Shown piece by piece: positions 27,048 to 37,400 of a stretch of DNA of 57,185 bases. The position numbers and the translations under genes were made by a program. How positions within the stretch are numbered: the stretch's first letter is position 1; each line of letters begins with the position of its first letter. The notes beneath the pieces are model-generated. The model was given only the letters and a program-made list of their open reading frames with translations. It was not told where the DNA came from and searched no databases. The DNA is from an uncultured Eubacterium sp. (GTDB taxonomy: Bacteria; Bacillota; Clostridia; Lachnospirales; Lachnospiraceae), in the NCBI GenBank assembly GCA_947384955.1, contig CANDJC010000007.1, forward strand, positions 1 to 57,185. The letters are read 5' to 3'.

Positions 27048-27076
27048 ATTATATCGTTCTTTTAGAAATTTGTATA
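27048..27076 (-). promoter_or_regulatory. Promoter of the second YesM/YesN operon
   Basis: A perfect -10 box TATAAT (27053-27048) and a -35 box TATACA (27076-27071, four of six matches) on the minus strand with a 17-bp spacer, 34 bp before the kinase start. Confidence 0.6.
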
Positions 27077-27206
27077 TTGGACTTTTTTGTGAATAAAGCT
27101 GGATAAAATAGAAATTCGAAATCTGATAGATTCATTGACTGTTTGTAATTACAATGACTTAAGCTGCCAGAATCCTGCCGATGCGATAGTCTGCCAGGAA
27201 AAAGTT

Positions 27207-27252
27207 CAGGCATACCGTACTGCGCAGCTGACGCGAAATACGGTATGCCCAT
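27207..27252 (-). terminator. Probable terminator after the Rpn-like gene
   Basis: A hairpin with arms GGCATACCGTA and TACGGTATGCC, followed on the minus strand by TGAACTTTTTCC. It lies about 50 bp past the stop at 27298 and before the kinase promoter. No gene is seen in the 283-bp gap. Confidence 0.6.
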
Positions 27253-27297
27253 TCAGGTTTCACCTGCTATCGTTTTATTCTGGAATCTATATCTCTT

Positions 27298-28308
27298 TCA
27301 TGATTTCCAGTATTTATTTACTTCCTTCCCGGCCTGTTCTAAAGATATGGAAAATTTTTCGGCAATCCGGCGCACGGCTTCCTGCAATGGAAGCTGAAAC
27401 TCCATATACGTCTCAACAGCTCCTTTCATTTCCCCCTCAGTCCGGCCTTCCTGGCGGCCTTCCTGCCAGCCTTCCTGGCGGCTGTCCATTTTCATTTCTT
27501 CAATCGCTGCGCACACATCAATCGTCCCCTTCCCTTGCGGATATTTCAGCTTTGAATTCGTAGCTGCATTAATCACCTCCGCTGCCTGTCTGTCCAGGTT
27601 CCGAAAACCAGGCTCTGCCAGCACTGTTTTCTGCAGCCTGTCTTTATCCCTGGAATACTTAATGTAAAGCATGACTTCCTTCAGGCTTGTTTTAAACTCG
27701 CTGATTTCATCATCCGTCATCTGCTCCGGCGCAATCAGGTTTACTCTGTAATCCGGCGCATATTTAAGGACTGCCTCGTCTGCCGGCGCATACATTTCCT
27801 TCAGCGTCAGCGGCCCGTCCCATTTTTCCGGACCGAAAAAAATAACCAGCGTTACGACCGGCAGCAGCCTGTCTGTTTTATAAAAACCGCTCAGATATTC
27901 TTCTGCTGACAGCCTGCGCTCTGTCCGGCCTCCGCTTCTGTCTTTTTCCCTCCGGTGCGACTTCGCTGCTTCGGATACCTGGCGCGTAAGCTGTATCGCA
28001 TCATATGTTATATTTCTCACAGGCATCGCATAATGCACGTCATTCTGGCCTTCACAGCCCAAAATACAGTAAGCCGTATTCCCGTCTGTCATCGCCAGCT
28101 TCAGCACGTCCCTGTATTTTTGTTCCGGCACGCCTGCACCGCCTTCTCCATAAGGTACTGCAATCTCTGCCGCATCTATCTCTGTCAGATTTTCCGGCCT
28201 GATTACCTGTTTCCCGCGATACAGAAACTTGTTAAATGCATCTGCAAAAATAACAGGGTCTCTCATATAGTTTTTTGTAACGGTATCTGTCTTTCCCAGC
28301 CTTATCAT
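27298..28308 (-). CDS. Rpn-family PD-(D/E)XK nuclease / putative transposase-like protein
   Basis: A 336-residue protein of the Rpn (recombination-promoting nuclease) group common in Clostridia. The start LGKTDTVTKNYMRDPVIFADAFNKFL and the segment ILGCEGQNDVHYAMPVR, with the acidic-x-Gln form of the nuclease motif, fit the family. Near residue 280 there is a short repeat of the QEGxQEGR type, also typical. Family members cut DNA and promote recombination; cellular role is unclear. It starts right after thyX (the thyX TAA is followed by GGAGATG), so the two are probably co-transcribed. Confidence 0.8.
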   Translation of the reverse strand: MIRLGKTDTVTKNYMRDPVIFADAFNKFLYRGKQVIRPENLTEIDAAEIAVPYGEGGAGVPEQKYRDVLKLAMTDGNTAYCILGCEGQNDVHYAMPVRNITYDAIQLTRQVSEAAKSHRREKDRSGGRTERRLSAEEYLSGFYKTDRLLPVVTLVIFFGPEKWDGPLTLKEMYAPADEAVLKYAPDYRVNLIAPEQMTDDEISEFKTSLKEVMLYIKYSRDKDRLQKTVLAEPGFRNLDRQAAEVINAATNSKLKYPQGKGTIDVCAAIEEMKMDSRQEGWQEGRQEGRTEGEMKGAVETYMEFQLPLQEAVRRIAEKFSISLEQAGKEVNKYWKS

Positions 28309-28312
28309 CTCC

Positions 28313-29023
28313 TTAATTGTATATTCCGTTTTCCGCCTGTATCATATCCGGATTCTTCCCCGGCAACCTACCGCAGGAACGTTTTTCCGGGCAGTACCCG
28401 ATAATCTCGCATTTCGGCTTAAACAGCTGTTTTACCAGATACTCCCACTCTTTTGACACATTCGACAGCGCATCGCAGATATCCTGAAACATCGCCTGGT
28501 ATTCATGATAAGCTCTCCCGCACATCCTCTGGCGGCTCATATCCACAAGGTTCCTGAGATTGCGCTTATCCACAATCTTCGTTTCCATGCCAAGCGGCAG
28601 AAGCATCGCGGCATCTTCCCTGGCAATTCTGCATTCCTTTTCCAGATACCTGCAGGTTTCGCTGATTTCGTGCATCATGCTTTCATACCGGGCACAGGCC
28701 TCTGGATTTGCGGCGACTGCCGGAGGAATCACATAAGCAAATTTATCATAATTAATATACCGTGTACTGGCCTGCAGCCGGGTCGGAGCGCCGCCAAGAT
28801 GTGTATACCATTCCCGAATCACCCGCGCCGAATAGCCGTCCAGCACCATTTCCACATTCACATACTCCATCACACGCCCGTGTCCGGCTGCAATGCAGTC
28901 CAGTCCGCGTTTGTAATTTTTCTCTTTATCCGTAATATCCGAACCCTGGCAGATGCCCGCACGGCTTCCCATCAGAGTAACCGGACTGCGGGTCGTTTCT
29001 TCCAAAATAATAACCTGGCCCAT
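28313..29023 (-). CDS. thyX: FAD-dependent thymidylate synthase, divergent ThyX
   Basis: A 236-residue protein. ThyX methylates dUMP to dTMP with methylene-tetrahydrofolate and FAD. The upstream signature GHGRVMEYVNVEM (His48, Glu53) and the S-x-R-Y part of the family motif (Ser86-Tyr89) are present. The usual RHR-x7-S motif is not: residues 70-81 read REWYTHLGGAPT instead. This looks like a distinct ThyX subgroup with the key arginines re-arranged. The C-terminal 25 residues carry three cysteines (CEIIGYCPEKRSC) of unknown use. It lies 99 bp after proA and 4 bp before the Rpn-like gene. Activity is likely but not certain. Confidence 0.82.
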   Translation of the reverse strand: MGQVIILEETTRSPVTLMGSRAGICQGSDITDKEKNYKRGLDCIAAGHGRVMEYVNVEMVLDGYSARVIREWYTHLGGAPTRLQASTRYINYDKFAYVIPPAVAANPEACARYESMMHEISETCRYLEKECRIAREDAAMLLPLGMETKIVDKRNLRNLVDMSRQRMCGRAYHEYQAMFQDICDALSNVSKEWEYLVKQLFKPKCEIIGYCPEKRSCGRLPGKNPDMIQAENGIYN

Positions 29024-29121
29024 CTTTATCCCTTTCTATGCTCATTTTCCATAAACTCCAAAAACCAGCGCTCGCAAGTCAGCTTTACTGACAAATTTTA
29101 TTGCTCATAACAGACAGCTTC

Positions 29122-30384
29122 TCAGCGAATCTGACCGTTACCCTGAATCACATATTTATAGGTACACAGCTCCGCCAATCCCATCGGCCCTCTCGCATGC
29201 AGCTTCTGCGTCGAAATGCCCATTTCGCATCCAAGCCCGAACACACCGCCGTCCGTAAACCTTGTCGAAGCATTCACATAAACCGCAGCACTATCCACTG
29301 CTGCCGTAAACTGCTCTGCTGCCTTTGCATCCGATGTCACAATGGACTCGCTGTGTCCGGTGGAATGCTGGTTAATATGTTCTGCCGCCTCTTCCACGCT
29401 GTCGACAATCCGGATGCCGAGAATATAATCCAGAAACTCTGTATCAAAATCCGTTTCTTTCGCCGGGGTTCCGTCAATCACCTGCGCGGCTTCCGTATCC
29501 AGACGCAGCTCCACGGGCTGTTTTCCTGAAGCTGCACGGTTTTCGCACAGAACTTCCTTCAGCTTAGGAAGAAACTCAGCCGCGATGTCTTTATGCACCA
29601 GACATACCTCCTGCGCATTGCAGACACTCGGGCGGCTTGTCTTGGCATTTTCTACAATTTTAAGAGCCATCGAAAGGTCCGCGGATTTATCTACATACAC
29701 ATGACAGATTCCGGTTCCGGTCTGTATACACGGTACTGTCGCATGCTCCACACAGGAACGAATCAGCCCCCTGCCGCCTCTTGGTATTAACAGGTCAATA
29801 AATCCTTCCGCTGTCATCAGCTCATTCGCGCTTACGCGTGTGGTATCTTCTATCAGATTAATCGCTGTACGCGGTATTCCTGCTTCTTCTAACCCTGTCT
29901 GCAGCGCCTGCACAATCGCGTGGCAGGTTCTCCATGCTTCTTTGCCGCTTCGAAGCACACAGACATTTCCGCTTTTCAGCGCTAAAGCCGCCGCATCGCT
30001 CGTGACATTCGGACGGCTTTCATAAATAATTGCGATAACGCCCATCGGCACTCTTGTCTTTCGGATAACCAGGCCGTTCGGGCGCACTGTCTCTGACAAT
30101 ACAGTTCCCGCCGGGTCTTCCAGCCGCACCACTTCCCGGATGCCGTCTGCCATTTCCGCAATCCGCTGCTTTGTCAGCATCAGACGGTCCAGCATAACAT
30201 CGGATATGGTGCCCTTAGCAGAATCTATGTCACGCTGGTTCGCTTCCAGTATCGCTGCCATGTTCTCCGGTTTTAGGAGTGCATCTGCCATATTCTGCAA
30301 GGCCGTATTTTTACGTGCTGTATCTGCCAGGGCAAGCGCTGTTTTCGCTTCCTTTGCCTGTATTAAAATTTCCTGAGTGGTCAT
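29122..30384 (-). CDS. proA: Glutamate-5-semialdehyde dehydrogenase (gamma-glutamyl phosphate reductase)
   Basis: A 420-residue enzyme of normal ProA length that reduces gamma-glutamyl phosphate to glutamate semialdehyde with NADPH in proline synthesis. The catalytic cysteine is in [14 protein letters not shown], and the segments [22 protein letters not shown] and [19 protein letters not shown] are diagnostic. The start at 30384 ([11 protein letters not shown]) follows AAGGAGG; the frame is open further upstream without such a site. Its partner proB lies 3 kb away at 33428-34192 with three foreign-looking genes in between. Confidence 0.96.
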   Translation of the reverse strand: MTTQEILIQAKEAKTALALADTARKNTALQNMADALLKPENMAAILEANQRDIDSAKGTISDVMLDRLMLTKQRIAEMADGIREVVRLEDPAGTVLSETVRPNGLVIRKTRVPMGVIAIIYESRPNVTSDAAALALKSGNVCVLRSGKEAWRTCHAIVQALQTGLEEAGIPRTAINLIEDTTRVSANELMTAEGFIDLLIPRGGRGLIRSCVEHATVPCIQTGTGICHVYVDKSADLSMALKIVENAKTSRPSVCNAQEVCLVHKDIAAEFLPKLKEVLCENRAASGKQPVELRLDTEAAQVIDGTPAKETDFDTEFLDYILGIRIVDSVEEAAEHINQHSTGHSESIVTSDAKAAEQFTAAVDSAAVYVNASTRFTDGGVFGLGCEMGISTQKLHARGPMGLAELCTYKYVIQGNGQIR

Positions 30385-30493
30385 GTAAAACCTCCTTCTT
30401 ATTACTGATTTTGCCCAGTGCTCCATCCAGCTAAAAATGAAAAAATATAAATTTTAACTCAGCACTATCGCGAGTCAGAATATATACTGTCAT

Positions 30494-31270
30494 CTATGTA
30501 TTCAGCTGCATCCAGGCATTGCAATATACTATTTTACATATTTTGACTGCCTCTTTTATGTCCAGCTTCATAAGCTTTTTTCTCAATAGCTCTACAACCA
30601 GATTATTATATTCTACATCCTGCATAAACGATTGAAAATCGATTACGTTTTTACAGTATTTCCCAACCTCATAATTTTTTCTTTCAGGACGATTCAATCC
30701 AAACAATTCAATATGATGATATATAATGTCGAGCTCCTCTTTATTATATGCACCACTATTTTTCGATGGAATATACTCGCATTTCAGGAGGTCATACTGC
30801 ATTCTCAATACGGGACCGTTTTCCCTGCTCCTTGATTCAAACGGCTGCGGAATGATTTTTCCAAGCCTGGTATATTCCATGCGCAGTTTCCGAAACTGAT
30901 TACACGGTTCTTTGCAGTCAAATCTTCTGCATATACCATCTTCAAATTGTTTTATACTCTTTACGGATAATTTCCGCTTTTCCTCTCCTTTTCTTTTATA
31001 TTTTTCATTACAGTTGCTGCAGGCAAGTCCCAGATTAGGAACACAGTCAGTTAAAAATTCCCTTGAATTTGTTTTTTCAATTCCATGCTCAATCTGGCCG
31101 CGTCTTTGTCCATTAATCCACACAGAATCATAACAGTACATGCAATAACCGTCCGTGGTGTCCTTCAGCAGATTCCATAGTTCATCATAATATCTGCTCC
31201 ATCCATATTTTTTCGTTCTGTCATATATTGGAACGAAAACAGGAATATCAACTGTAAAAAAATCCTCCAC
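30494..31270 (-). CDS. HNH endonuclease (PtuB-like), third gene of the cassette in proBA
   Basis: A 258-residue protein with an HNH nuclease core near its N-terminus. Two zinc knuckles are formed by CMYC (Cys43, Cys46) and CSNC (Cys84, Cys87); the catalytic histidine would be His62 in QIEHG, with Asn79 and Asn88 completing the motif. The layout resembles PtuB of Septu and HNH genes beside ATPases in retrons. The remaining 150 residues are not recognised. The GTG at 31270 has AGGAG ten bases upstream; a TTG at 31288 in the same frame would overlap the ATPase gene and lacks a good site. It ends 110 bp before proA. AT-rich like its two partners. Confidence 0.8.
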   Translation of the reverse strand: MEDFFTVDIPVFVPIYDRTKKYGWSRYYDELWNLLKDTTDGYCMYCYDSVWINGQRRGQIEHGIEKTNSREFLTDCVPNLGLACSNCNEKYKRKGEEKRKLSVKSIKQFEDGICRRFDCKEPCNQFRKLRMEYTRLGKIIPQPFESRSRENGPVLRMQYDLLKCEYIPSKNSGAYNKEELDIIYHHIELFGLNRPERKNYEVGKYCKNVIDFQSFMQDVEYNNLVVELLRKKLMKLDIKEAVKICKIVYCNAWMQLNT

Positions 31271-31274
31271 TTTT

Positions 31275-32243
31275 TTACCACTCCTCAATCTGTCTGTATA
31301 TCATTTTCTGATGAGGCTTCATCTGTCCATATTTCAGTCCTTTTAGCTCTTTTTGTGCAGTATCATCCCATAATCCGGCTATTTTCAGATTTAACAGCTT
31401 TCGCAGTTTTCTATCTGCAGAATCATCATCCGATTGATGTATAAACTTATCTTCAAAAAAAAGCTTTGCAAAAATACTTTCCGCATCCGCCGTATGTTCG
31501 GACCCGCTATTTGCATACATTTCAAAATCAGACTCATACAGCAGAATCAGATTCGTATTTCGTGTATTTGCAGCCATATCTGATGAATGTGTCGTTACCA
31601 GAAAATTCAGAGCAGCAAAGTTCTCCTGTAAAAAATTGAAAATCTCAGCACTATGCCTCGGCGAAAGATATTCATCCAGTTCATCAATGACTACAAATCC
31701 TCTGTCCCATTCCTTTTGTGCCATAACATCGCAAAAATACAGGATCTCAGAAAACAGCCGTACTACCGCCTGATATCCGCTGGAAAGCCGGACCGTAATT
31801 CCGTCTAATAGAACCTGATTCTCTACAACCCCCGCTTCTAACTGTTCCCGTACAATTAGAAGCTCATGATTCAAAAATAATTTACAAAGCTTAAACACCT
31901 TGCTGCTATATTTTGCAAATATCTGTTCTATACAGGATGATACACAAAAAGTATCCCGCAGATTATAATTAAACAGACTGATTCTTTCCTCTGATACCTT
32001 CTGTGCGTCCAGCCTTATATTCTGAAAAGAATCACTTACAAGTTCTACATGGTCTGCATTGAATGTACGATTTACAGAGTCAATAAAATATACCGGCCCT
32101 CCTAATTTTCTTTTTACAACATTACGTAAAACATCAGATTTTCCAGAAGAGTTATCGCCAATCAAAATATAATTTTGTCTGTCCGCTGAATTTTTACACA
32201 CAATATCTGTAATTCTGTCAATCATTTCCTGATAACTTTTCAT
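31275..32243 (-). CDS. Small AAA/ABC-type ATPase, second gene of the cassette in proBA
   Basis: A 322-residue ATPase. Walker A is GDNSSGKS (29-36), an ABC-like signature LSSGYQ is at 153-158, Walker B is VVIDELDE (184-191) and a switch histidine lies in TTHSSD (217-222). The order and short length fit the OLD/PtuA-type ATPases of defence systems but it is shorter than typical PtuA. The ATG at 32243 has CAGGAGCG about six bases upstream and overlaps the DUF262 gene by 26 bp. It probably forms a complex with the HNH nuclease and the DUF262 protein, gating nuclease action. Confidence 0.82.
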   Translation of the reverse strand: MKSYQEMIDRITDIVCKNSADRQNYILIGDNSSGKSDVLRNVVKRKLGGPVYFIDSVNRTFNADHVELVSDSFQNIRLDAQKVSEERISLFNYNLRDTFCVSSCIEQIFAKYSSKVFKLCKLFLNHELLIVREQLEAGVVENQVLLDGITVRLSSGYQAVVRLFSEILYFCDVMAQKEWDRGFVVIDELDEYLSPRHSAEIFNFLQENFAALNFLVTTHSSDMAANTRNTNLILLYESDFEMYANSGSEHTADAESIFAKLFFEDKFIHQSDDDSADRKLRKLLNLKIAGLWDDTAQKELKGLKYGQMKPHQKMIYRQIEEW

Positions 32244-33384
32244 AAACGCTCCTGAGTCTTTTTTCTATCCCCGCCTTCACAGACGTACCATGTACCATGG
32301 TGCTGCGGTACTCTTCATTTGAAATAATTTCTTCATATTTCTGCTTTGGAATAAAAGGTCTGTTTTCCATCCTCTCCCAGACTACAAACAGGCTGACAAG
32401 TATCTGTTCCTCCTTCCAGTCACCGGCTGCCTCAACTGAATCAAAAAAGGATAATAATGATTCTTTATACTCTGTTATCTCTCTGTCGCTAAACTGTTTT
32501 GCTTTTTCTGAAAAATCATCCAGCAGTAAATTCATGCTGCCGCGATATCCCGTTAGCGATAATTCTGTCCCGTTTCCTCTCACAAAATACTTAAATGCGC
32601 ACATTTTTAAAAGCAGTTCTGCATCTCTGCTTTCCTTATCTATATCTGCATTCTGGCTTCCGCTGTACAGCAGCCTCCATTTTGTGGAAAAATCATTTAC
32701 CCAGTACAGCATTTCATAAAATTTACAGCCATAAATTCCATTTCTAAGTTCCTGAGCGGATAGCGGTGTCCCCCCTGTATTCAGGTTGGCAAATATTTTA
32801 TGCAGCATTTTCTCCCTGTGCTCATCACTGTCCACGCTGACTACAATGAACATAATCGGTGAAAAATCAATTTTACGTCTCATGCGGTCACTCAGATATT
32901 CATATGTAATGTCTTCCTTTTTATGTTCTCCGTCACTTCCCTGATATTCTATATAATACGTTTTATCGGTCAGTCCATAACTTTCCAGGCGCTCACGAAA
33001 ATCAGCATTCAGAATGCTTCCTGAATCAGTAAAAGCATTTTCTCTCTTTTTCAGATATTTCCCGATATAATATAAATACAAGCTCATCACTCTCTGCTGT
33101 CCGTCCAAAATAACAAATTGCTGCTCCTGATTGCGGTAACAGTAAACGGGCGGTATCGGCATTCCTCTTAACAGGGAAATCGCAAGTTCTTCTGCCTGTT
33201 TTTCATTCCATCGGTACACCCGCTGAAAATCCGGTATCTTATAATCTCCTCTTTCCAGTCCTGACATCAGTGTGCGAAAAGATATCTGAACAGGTAACGT
33301 CTGAATCATCACATTATCAGCAAGTTCTATTTCCTGCGCCCTCTCTGCTGCTTTCAGATATCTGTTTTCGCATCTTTTTTCCAT
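32218..33384 (-). CDS. DUF262 (GmrS-like) protein, first gene of the cassette in proBA
   Basis: A 388-residue protein with the DUF262 hallmarks: YKIPDFQRVYRW (48-59) and VILDGQQR (91-98), the latter a ParB/sulfiredoxin-like nucleotide-binding motif, then NTGGTPLSAQELRNG near residue 230. In GmrSD restriction enzymes DUF262 is fused or paired with an HNH DUF1524 domain; here no DUF1524 domain is present and the nuclease is a separate HNH protein. A role in sensing or cutting modified DNA with NTP is inferred. The start could be GTG at 33390 or ATG at 33384; both have weak sites. It begins 38-44 bp after the proB stop. Confidence 0.83.
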   Translation of the reverse strand: MEKRCENRYLKAAERAQEIELADNVMIQTLPVQISFRTLMSGLERGDYKIPDFQRVYRWNEKQAEELAISLLRGMPIPPVYCYRNQEQQFVILDGQQRVMSLYLYYIGKYLKKRENAFTDSGSILNADFRERLESYGLTDKTYYIEYQGSDGEHKKEDITYEYLSDRMRRKIDFSPIMFIVVSVDSDEHREKMLHKIFANLNTGGTPLSAQELRNGIYGCKFYEMLYWVNDFSTKWRLLYSGSQNADIDKESRDAELLLKMCAFKYFVRGNGTELSLTGYRGSMNLLLDDFSEKAKQFSDREITEYKESLLSFFDSVEAAGDWKEEQILVSLFVVWERMENRPFIPKQKYEEIISNEEYRSTMVHGTSVKAGIEKRLRSVYEKLSGND

Positions 33385-33427
33385 ATCCACTTTTATGATA
33401 CCCCGCTCTCAATCTGTAAAATCCCGC

Positions 33428-34192
33428 CTATCCCTTCCGAAACCGCGTCCCCACGCTCTTTCCTTCCACAATATCATAAAGCCCGCGCGGCCTTGCCCCG
33501 TTTGCAATCACCATATCCATGCCAAAATCCATCGCAATCCGCGCGGCGCTGATTTTTGTTATCATGCCTCCGGTCCCGAGGCCGCTGCCTTCTCCATCCG
33601 CCAGCTGCATAATCTCAGGCGTAATCTCTGTCACAAGCGGAATCAGCTGTGCGTCCTGATTTTTATGCGGGTCTTTTGTATACAGCCCGTCAATATCACT
33701 CAGCAGCACAAGCAAGTCCGCTTTTGCACTGCATGCCGCCATGGCAGCGAGTGTATCATTATCGCCTACCGAAATTTCATCCGTAGCAATGGTATCATTT
33801 TCATTGACAACCGGAATCACGCCCAGCTCCAGCAGACGCTCTAATGTATTTTCAAAATTCTGTTTCCGGTCAGCATGTGAAAAATCTGCTCCTGTCAGCA
33901 GTATCTGCCCGACCGTATGATTATATTCACCAAACAGCCTGTCATACGTATACATCAGCTCGCACTGGCCTACGGAGGCCGCTGCCTGCTTGGTCGGCAT
34001 ATCCTGCGGTTTTTCTTTCAGAGAAAGCCTTCCGACTCCCATGCCGATTGCGCCTGACGATACCAGTATGATTTCATGTCCGGCATTTTTTAAATCGCTC
34101 AGTGTTTTTACCAGCAGCTCCGCATGCCGGATATTCAGACACCCGGTCGCATATGCCAGCGTCGAGGTGCCGACTTTTACTACTATTCGCAT
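33428..34192 (-). CDS. proB: Glutamate 5-kinase
   Basis: A 254-residue amino-acid kinase that phosphorylates glutamate, the first step of proline synthesis. Key segments are VVKVGTSTLA at the N-terminus, VSSGAIGMGVGRL, NENDTIATDEISVGDNDTLAA and GTGGMITKISAARIA. It lacks the C-terminal PUA domain found in some ProB proteins, as is common in Firmicutes. The ATG at 34192 has GGAGG ten bases upstream; the ATG at 34201 is fused to that site. ProA should follow directly, but three cassette genes intervene in the same direction, so the proline operon may still be transcribed through them. Confidence 0.95.
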   Translation of the reverse strand: MRIVVKVGTSTLAYATGCLNIRHAELLVKTLSDLKNAGHEIILVSSGAIGMGVGRLSLKEKPQDMPTKQAAASVGQCELMYTYDRLFGEYNHTVGQILLTGADFSHADRKQNFENTLERLLELGVIPVVNENDTIATDEISVGDNDTLAAMAACSAKADLLVLLSDIDGLYTKDPHKNQDAQLIPLVTEITPEIMQLADGEGSGLGTGGMITKISAARIAMDFGMDMVIANGARPRGLYDIVEGKSVGTRFRKG

Positions 34193-34419
34193 TCCATTCA
34201 TCCCTCCCTGTATACACAGCTGGTTTCGTTTCTAAATTTTTCCCGGCTTCCCCAAAACAGATTCCTGTGAAAACCAGCTGTTTTTCTAAGCGCTCAATAT
34301 TTCTGCGATGCATTTTTGTAACAGTTCAAATACCTTCCCTGTTACACGAAGGCCCTATCCATTCCCAGACAGAAGGCCTGCCCATGATTTTGAAATCAGC
34401 CGTCCAAAGCCGGAATAGT
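34193..34419. other. Intergenic region between jetC and proB with two hairpins
   Basis: No gene is seen. A long imperfect hairpin with arms ACAGCTGGTTT (34216-34226) and AAACCAGCTGT (about 34281-34291) precedes proB on the minus strand, and a second hairpin has arms TGTAACAG (34317-34324) and CTGTTACA (34339-34346). I looked for a T-box, often found before proBA, but its AGGGTGGNACCGCG block is absent. Confidence 0.5.
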
Positions 34420-37400
34420 TTAAAATACTAGTTCCTGCTGCCCCACAACCTCTATCTGGGACACCAGCATGGTTTCTGTATCGTCTCCTCGCACATGCTC
34501 CGCCTTCAGATACTGCATGCCGCTGCGCAGATTTGCCGCAATCAGATTCAGCACATAAATATTGTCAAATCGGTTATAAATCGACTCGCCTCCCAGGCCG
34601 GACAGACAGATTAACTGTGTATTTGTTTTCTTTGCCATATCCATCAGCGGCTTTAATAAATGCGACGCGTTTGTCTGCGCGAACGGATTGTCCATCAGCA
34701 GCACTTTGCCCTCATTGCGCTGTGCAAACAAATCCGTATCGTCTTTTCTCATATAATATAACAGGCTTGTCAGAATAATAAAAGCGGATAAAAAGCCTTC
34801 CCCGCCGGAGTTTCTGGCTACCTGGGACCAGGTAATCGGGTACTCGCGCTGCTCTTCGATTTTGTAAAGCCGTATCTGTACATTTTCAATTCCGGCTACG
34901 ACGTCATAGAGATTTTTCGTAGTCATGCGCAGGCCGAAATATTCCTGAGCATTTTCATTGCGCTCTAACAGCTCAATGCCCTTTTTAGTCGTTTCATCCA
35001 GAAAATCCTGTATCCGTATCTGGTACAGACTTGCATTTTCCTCCCAGTCAGGAAGCGTAATCTTTAACATTTTAACGGATTTGTCCCGAATCTGTATGGC
35101 AGAATTCTGGTCAATGCGTCCCAGATTCTGGTGAACCTCCTGGATATATTCGCTTAACAGCTCTGCAATCCGTTCTTTTTCTTCTTCTATAACCGAAATA
35201 TCCACCTGAATTTTTTCCATCAGGTTTGCATACGACTGCAGGGTTGTCTGCAGCTGGCGGATGACCTGGCCCGCTTCATCGGTCAGTGTCAGCATGGCTT
35301 CAATCGGCTTGCGGTAAAAATCTTCCGCGAATAATTCCTTTCTTACCATCTGATTCAGCAGGCTGGTCAGCAGTTCTTTCTGTCTCTGCCTGCGCTCTAA
35401 ACAGCTGTTGTAATCGCGCACCAGCATTCCTTTTTTGCGGCGCAGCTCCTCGCCGGAAAGGTGTTCGTGAACCGCCTGCTCCTCCGCCGTCATTTCCAGC
35501 GCATATCTGCGTATCGCGGCATCTCTTAATTTTTCTGACAGCTGATGATTCTCAATTTCTTCCAGCATGGCAGAAACATCCAGGTCCGGTTTTAAAAATT
35601 CCCACAGCTCCTCTTCATCCTTCGGCATAAATTCCGCATATTCTGCCAGCGCCGTCAGATTTTCCTCATAATGCGCCATCCGCTGCTGTTCTGACTTCTC
35701 TGCACGCTCTAAATCTCTCCGTTTATAATCTTTCTTTTCTATCTCTGCCTCAAAATCCACCGGCTGGATTTCTTCTTTTGGCAGCGGCGCGGACTGGCGG
35801 CATTTTTCCATTAACAGCTTCCGCTGCTGTTCCAGCCGCTGGCCTTCCAGAGCCGCGTTTTTATCGGCTTCATTCCACTGGGCCTTTTTCAGCTCGTACT
35901 GCTGCTCTTTTACCTTCAGCAGCTGCTCCTGGTATTCCTCGGCTTTGGCATCATATACGGTCTGCTTCCATTCTCCGTCGGCCAGCTGGTATTTTTTCTG
36001 ATATCTTGCCAGCTGCTTTCGGATTCGCAGCTCCTTTTCCCGCGCTGTCTGCAGCAGGCGCTCGATTTCCTGCTGGCGGAGTGAAATCTGGCTTGTAATG
36101 GCCTGATAGCGGTTTTCAAGCTCCAAAGCTTCGCCGGATACCTGCTCGGCTTTCTGATACTGTTCATAACAGGCAGCTTTCCGTGACAGCTCCAAGGCCG
36201 TGTGCTTTAACCGCTCCAGCTCCATATCCTGTTTTTTCATACGCTCCCGCAGTTTTTCGCCTGTGCTCCATGCCAGCCGTTCTTTTTCCTTTGTGACAGC
36301 CAGCTCCCGTTTTTGTGCCTCCAGCTGTTCTTTATCCTTTAGATATGCCTGGTAAGCCTTCTGCAGTTCTCTGACATCCTCCAGCCTGCGCTCCTGCCCG
36401 CTTATCTGTTTTACCGTTTCCTGAATCTGATGCTGGAGTTTTTTCAGGTCTGAAGCCAGCCTGGCTGCGGCTTCCTTCTGCTTTGCGATGTCGTCCGCTA
36501 TCCCGGAAAGCTCGCTGTTTATCTGCTCTTTTTTCTGCAGCGCCTGCGTTTCACGCTCTTTTGTCACATTCTGGCTGCGCAGCTGTTCTTTCTTTTCAAA
36601 ATACGACTCGTATTCCTCCCGGCGCAGCTGAATCTGCTCCTTCTTTGCGGCAATCTGACTCTCTTTATCAGCCGTCATCTGTTTTAATTTCTTTTCATTT
36701 AGCAAGTGCTCATTAAACAGCATATAAAAATGAATATCTTTCCATTCCACAACCGTCTGCGGCCCGGCGTCCTCCGCCTGCTCCAGCTGCTCGCGTATTA
36801 AAAGCGGTATCGGAAAGGATGTGTACGGAAGATTCTCTGAAAGCTGCCTGATTTTCTCAAAATCCCGCCCCGATAAGAGCAGCGCGTAAGGCAGAAACGG
36901 GTGCGCGCGGACCAGCCTGCGGTTTTCTTTCTCCGAATACTGGTTCTTCCTGAGCCATTCCATGCCATAGACATAAGTAATGCCGGCTTCTTCTAACAGT
37001 TTTTCAAATTCAGCCGGAAGCTCCATCACACGTCCCTGGGTCAGCCGCTCGTATTCCTTCTGCAGCTGGTCTTCTTCCTTTTCCAGCCTTCGCTTCGCCA
37101 GTTCAATCTCAGACAGCCTGTGCTCTGCCGCATGCAGAATCTTATCCGTATCGTACAAAACCGCCTCGTCCAGCCCGAAATAGCGCAGTATCTTTTTCCT
37201 TTGTAAAAGCTCCTGCTCATATCCGCGCAGCGTTTCGGTAACTTCTCTTTGCTCCGCCTCCTTTGCCATCTGCTTTTGCCTGGCATCTTCCAGATTCCGT
37301 TCGCTTTCTTTCTGCTTCCAGCTGCCCTCTTCTGCGTTTTTTAACATCTGCTGGTAAAATTTTTTCAGCCCTTCCAGTTCTTTTTCGAAATCCTGAAGCC

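Noticed and set aside
34193-34419. T-box leader before proB
   Set aside because: No AGGGTGGNACCGCG antiterminator block and no terminator before the start codon; only unrelated hairpins are present.
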